Below the pieces are notes generated by a model, which was given only the letters and a program-made list of their open reading frames with translations, searched no databases and had not been told where the DNA came from. Shown here one piece after another: positions 30,507 to 32,949 of a DNA stretch of 32,949 nucleotides. The position numbers and the translations under genes were made by a program. Every line of letters starts with the position of its first letter. Position 1 is the stretch's first letter. Location: positions 1 to 32,949 of the forward strand of contig JAFVFH010000017.1 in assembly GCA_017475525.1 (NCBI GenBank). Reading direction: 5' to 3'. The DNA comes from Alphaproteobacteria bacterium (lineage in GTDB: Bacteria > Pseudomonadota > Alphaproteobacteria > RF32 > CAG-239).

Positions 30507-31133
30507 ATGAAAGTTTTGCTGATTAACGGATCACCGCATAAAAACGGATGCACGTTTCGGGCTTTATCTGAGGTTGCCGAAACCTTAATCAAAAACGATA
30601 TCGAGGTCGAAATTTATCATATCGGGGTGAAACCGATATCAGGTTGTATTGCGTGTATGCAATGCAAAGAAAAAGGAAAATGTGTGTTTGATGATGGCGT
30701 TAATGAAATCGGAGCCAGATTAGATGAGTTTGACGGGCTTATTTTGGGTTCGCCGGTTTATTATGCAGGGCCGAGCGGACAAATTTGCTCGTTTTGCGAT
30801 AGAATGTTCTTTTCTTATGCCTCAAAGATGGCAGGTAAATTAGCTGCTGCTGTTGTTTCTTGCCGAAGGGGTGGTGCAACAGCTTCTTTTGACCGATTGA
30901 ACAAGTATTTTACAATCAGCAAAATGCAGGTTGTCGGCTCGCAATATTGGAATATGGTTCACGGTTTTACGCCCGATGATGTTGAAAAAGACAAAGAAGG
31001 TTTGCAAACGATGCGCACTTTGGGTCAGAATATGGCATGGCTCTTAAAGTGCATTGAACTCGGTAAACAACACGGGATTAACAGACCCGCATATGAACCT
31101 GTAACATTTACGAGTTTTCCGGATGGAAAATAA
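30507..31133 (+). CDS. Flavodoxin-family NAD(P)H reductase with Cys motif
   Basis: A 208-residue flavodoxin-fold oxidoreductase of the iron-sulfur-flavoprotein-like group. Seen: KVLLINGSPHKNGCTFRALS (FMN phosphate loop), GCIACMQCKEKGKCVFDDG (four Cys that could hold an Fe-S cluster), LILGSPVYYAGPSGQICSF, and CRRGGATASFDRLNKYF. The Cys spacing is C-x2-C-x2-C-x5-C. AAGGAGA lies before the ATG. First gene of a three-gene unit with short gaps under the MerR-type promoter. Confidence 0.87.
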   Translation: MKVLLINGSPHKNGCTFRALSEVAETLIKNDIEVEIYHIGVKPISGCIACMQCKEKGKCVFDDGVNEIGARLDEFDGLILGSPVYYAGPSGQICSFCDRMFFSYASKMAGKLAAAVVSCRRGGATASFDRLNKYFTISKMQVVGSQYWNMVHGFTPDDVEKDKEGLQTMRTLGQNMAWLLKCIELGKQHGINRPAYEPVTFTSFPDGK

Positions 31134-31160
31134 AACTTTAACTTTGTATGGAGAAAATAT

Positions 31161-31727
31161 ATGAAAAAAAGCTTTAATAACGATATGGTGATAACACCTC
31201 TTTCGGTGTTTGTGATTGCAACTTATGATGAAAACGGTGTGCCGAATGCAATGAATGCGGCATGGGGTACTCAATGCGATTACAAAAATGTGACGTTCTT
31301 TTTAAGCCCGCATAAAACAACAGATAATTTAAGGCTTAAAAAAGCATTTACACTTTCATTTGCAACGCCTGAAACACTCGAAATTTCAGATTATTTCGGC
31401 GTTGAAAGCGGGCATAAGGTCAACAAGATTGAAAAAGCCGGTGTGACGGTGACAAAAAGCGAGCATGTTGACGCTCCCGTTATTGATGTTTTTCCGCTCA
31501 CGCTTGAGTGCGAAGTGGTCAAAATGGAAGAAAGTCATGATGAAATCAGAGTCGTGGGCAAGTGTGTCAATATGCTTGCCGATGAAAGTATTTTAAATGA
31601 AAAGGGTAAAGTTGATTTGGGAAAATTACGTCCGATTTCATTTGACAGCGCTTCAAACACATATCGTGTTTTGGGCGATGTTGTCGGTAATGCTTTTCGC
31701 GATGGTCTAAAAATTAAAAACAAGTAG
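31161..31727 (+). CDS. Flavin reductase-like FMN-binding protein
   Basis: A 188-residue protein of the flavin-reductase split-barrel family. Seen: PLSVFVIATYDENGVPNAMN, NLRLKKAFTLSF, YFGVESGHKVNKIEKAGVT and PLTLECEVV. It probably binds FMN and may supply reduced flavin to, or be reduced by, the adjacent flavodoxin-fold enzymes. ATG follows TATGGAGA. The stop is TAG. The hydrolase gene begins 9 nt later in the same frame. Confidence 0.88.
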   Translation: MKKSFNNDMVITPLSVFVIATYDENGVPNAMNAAWGTQCDYKNVTFFLSPHKTTDNLRLKKAFTLSFATPETLEISDYFGVESGHKVNKIEKAGVTVTKSEHVDAPVIDVFPLTLECEVVKMEESHDEIRVVGKCVNMLADESILNEKGKVDLGKLRPISFDSASNTYRVLGDVVGNAFRDGLKIKNK

Positions 31728-31736
31728 AGGCGGATT

Positions 31737-32768
31737 ATGAAACTTTATATGTATGTTTTTGCAGCTTTAGCTGTTTTGATGGCGGCAAACGGGGTTTGTT
31801 TTGCGGCAGACGGTGAAAGTTCTTGGGATAAGGTGTTTGAAAAAAGCGATTTGGTTGATGTCAGGAAAGTGCATTTTACAAATCGTTTTGGTATTGAGCT
31901 GACAGGCGATTTATATGAACCGAAAAACAGAGGTGAAGAAAAAATGGGGGCTATTGCCGTTTCGGGGCCGTTTGGAGCTGTAAAAGAGCAGTCTTCGGGT
32001 TTATATGCACAAGAGCTTGCAAAGCGTGGTTTTGTCGCACTTGCGTTTGACCCGTCGTTTACCGGCGAATCGGGCGGCAATGTGCGCAATGTGGCATCAC
32101 CCGATATCAACACAGATGATTTTTCGGCTGCTGTTGATTATTTAACAACTTTGCCCGAAGTTGATGCCGAAAAAATCGGTATTTTAGGGATTTGCGGTTT
32201 TGGTGGGTTCGGATTGAATGCGGCGGCGCAAGATACGCGAATCAAAGCAACGGTTGCGTCAACGATGTATGATATGACGCGCGTTTCTGCCAAAGGGTAC
32301 AATGATTCAATGAATGAAGAAGATTTGTATCATTTGCGAGAAAGTTTGAATGCTGAGCGCACAAAAGATTATCAAAACGGCACATTTGAAGGTGCGCCGG
32401 GGTTGCCTGAAAAATTAACAGGCGATGAACCTCAATTTGTGAAAGATTATTTTGATTACTACAAAACACCGCGCGGCTTTCACGAACGTTCAATCAATTC
32501 AAACGGACATTGGAACACAACATCTGCTTTGTCGCTTATTACACAGCCGATTTTGGCTTATGCTGACACCATCAAAAACGCGGTTTTAATTGTGCATGGT
32601 GAAAAAGCGCACAGCCGTTATTTTGGCGAAGATGCTTTCAAAAAACTCAAAGGTTCTAATAAGGAGCTTTTGATTGTAGAGGGCGCAAATCATGTGGATT
32701 TGTATGACAATATGCAAAAAATTCCGTTTGATAAAATCGAAAATTTTTATCAAACTTATTTGAAATAA
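31737..32768 (+). CDS. Exported alpha/beta hydrolase (YcjY/dienelactone-hydrolase-like)
   Basis: A 343-residue protein with a signal peptide (about 1-22, ending CFA) and an alpha/beta-hydrolase fold. The nucleophile elbow GICGFGGFGLNAA has Cys where most have Ser, as is usual in the YcjY-like group (GICASGG). The oxyanion region is AVSGPFGAVKEQ, the acid is near VLIVHGEKAHS, and the base is in EGANHVDLYDN. Its substrate is unknown. Last gene of the MerR-type operon, closed by a terminator. Confidence 0.87.
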   Translation: MKLYMYVFAALAVLMAANGVCFAADGESSWDKVFEKSDLVDVRKVHFTNRFGIELTGDLYEPKNRGEEKMGAIAVSGPFGAVKEQSSGLYAQELAKRGFVALAFDPSFTGESGGNVRNVASPDINTDDFSAAVDYLTTLPEVDAEKIGILGICGFGGFGLNAAAQDTRIKATVASTMYDMTRVSAKGYNDSMNEEDLYHLRESLNAERTKDYQNGTFEGAPGLPEKLTGDEPQFVKDYFDYYKTPRGFHERSINSNGHWNTTSALSLITQPILAYADTIKNAVLIVHGEKAHSRYFGEDAFKKLKGSNKELLIVEGANHVDLYDNMQKIPFDKIENFYQTYLK

Positions 32769-32785
32769 GATTTTTTTGCCTGCTA

Positions 32786-32818
32786 TGAGCCGTTTGGCGT
32801 GAGCCGAACGGCTTTTTT
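32786..32818 (+). terminator. Rho-independent terminator
   Basis: AGCCGTT (32788-32794) pairs with AACGGCT (32807-32813), followed by T. It ends the redox operon. The second IS200-like left end starts directly beyond the T-run, as at 195. Confidence 0.88.
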
Positions 32819-32823
32819 GTACT

Positions 32824-32949
32824 CAGAAAACCCCGCGTTAGACGCGGGGTTCAGTGAAGCTTTCAGCGGTGAGATGGACAAAGCGCTCCAATTGGGTTAA
32901 AATTTTGCGGTCTGCCAAGACGCAAAATAACCCAATTGGAGAACATTCA
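32824..32949 (+). mobile_element. Left end of a second IS200/IS605-like element (cut by window edge)
   Basis: GAAAAC precedes hairpin CCCCGCGT (32831-32838), loop TAG, ACGCGGGG (32842-32849): an 8-bp stem with a TAG loop, as in the first element. The following TTCAGTGAAGCTTTCAGCGG resembles TTCGAAAGAGCTTATAGCG of the first element. A long RBS-hiding stem then reaches the edge (32886-32941). The last bases, CATTCA, imply that the tnpA ATG begins at 32949. No transposase sequence is inside the window. Confidence 0.75.
32886..32941 (+). promoter_or_regulatory. RBS-sequestering hairpin of the second tnpA
   Basis: CTCCAATTGGGTTA (32886 on) pairs with ACCCAATTGGAG (to 32941), and ATTTTGCG with CGCAAAAT inside, capped by TCT/AGA. 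GGAG at the 3' end is the likely ribosome-binding site, about 7 nt before the expected ATG. It has the same design as 263-320 with a different sequence. Confidence 0.7.

Noticed and set aside
31161-32768. Read-through fusion of flavin reductase and hydrolase across TAG 31725-31727
   Set aside because: The two frames are in register, but the hydrolase begins with its own signal peptide, so a fusion makes no sense. The register is probably chance.
1-32949. CRISPR array, prophage or conjugative genes
   Set aside because: No regularly spaced repeat-spacer units, integrase, phage structural or mating genes were seen. The only mobile DNA is the IS200-type material.

Overview
The window is low-GC DNA from a gram-negative bacterium, most likely an uncultured, probably gut-associated alphaproteobacterium. 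The evidence is the gene order miaB-phoH-ybeY-lnt-XRE regulator-trmB, the gpmI-envC-ctpA-rppH operon, an alphaproteobacterial-looking L28, and many secreted proteins with Sec signal peptides. TAA and TAG both act as real stops, so the code is standard. The taxonomic placement is inference from gene content; no rRNA gene is present.

Layout. 1-890: the 3' end of an unidentified gene, its terminator, and an IS200/IS605 element whose tnpA carries one amber stop. 1153-3746: a membrane-bound SpoIIE/RsbU-type phosphatase and a NADAR-like protein. 3827-5401: a structured RNA leader and a secreted YD-repeat-like protein. 5483-10694: rpmB (minus strand), tRNA-Arg, and the minus-strand operon gpmI-envC-ctpA-rppH. 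10921-12099: a second RNA leader and a secreted BspA-like protein. 12253-17977: miaB, phoH, ybeY, lnt, an XRE regulator and trmB. 18222-18812: a third RNA leader and a small unknown protein. 18840-22011: a secreted small protein gene broken by an amber codon, a Gfo/Idh/MocA oxidoreductase, truA, hsp20 and a Cys/Ser-rich small protein. 22143-25784: a family-2 glycosyltransferase behind a fourth RNA leader, tRNA-Ser with a scrambled tRNA/terminator duplication beside it, an RgpF-like protein and an alkaline-phosphatase-superfamily enzyme. 25781-32768: a flavin/redox island with four flavodoxin-fold proteins, a flavin reductase, a CMD-cupin protein, a TSCPD protein and an alpha/beta hydrolase. 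It is interrupted by a third BspA-like gene behind a fifth RNA leader. 32824-32949: the left end of a second IS200-like element, cut by the window edge.

The most interesting signal is a family of at least five structured 5' leader RNAs (162-266 nt). Each seems to have its own promoter, one or two 5' hairpins, a hairpin whose loop can form a pseudoknot with a downstream strand, a long covarying stem closing a multibranch, a CTCTCC or CTCCTCC linker, and an intrinsic terminator about 20-45 nt before a start codon. Stem sequences differ between copies while pairing is kept. This suggests a cis-acting attenuator or riboswitch-like class that I do not recognise. Three of the five controlled genes encode secreted proteins that share a C-terminal motif, YT[VL]EEA...NT[FV]RLRYK-COOH, a candidate sorting or anchoring signal. 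The other two encode a glycosyltransferase and a 127-residue unknown. Together they look like a cell-surface regulon under RNA control.

The redox island carries two near-identical promoters with a TTAGAG-N4-CTCTAA palindrome in a 19-bp -35/-10 spacer, the hallmark of MerR-family control. No MerR gene lies in the window.
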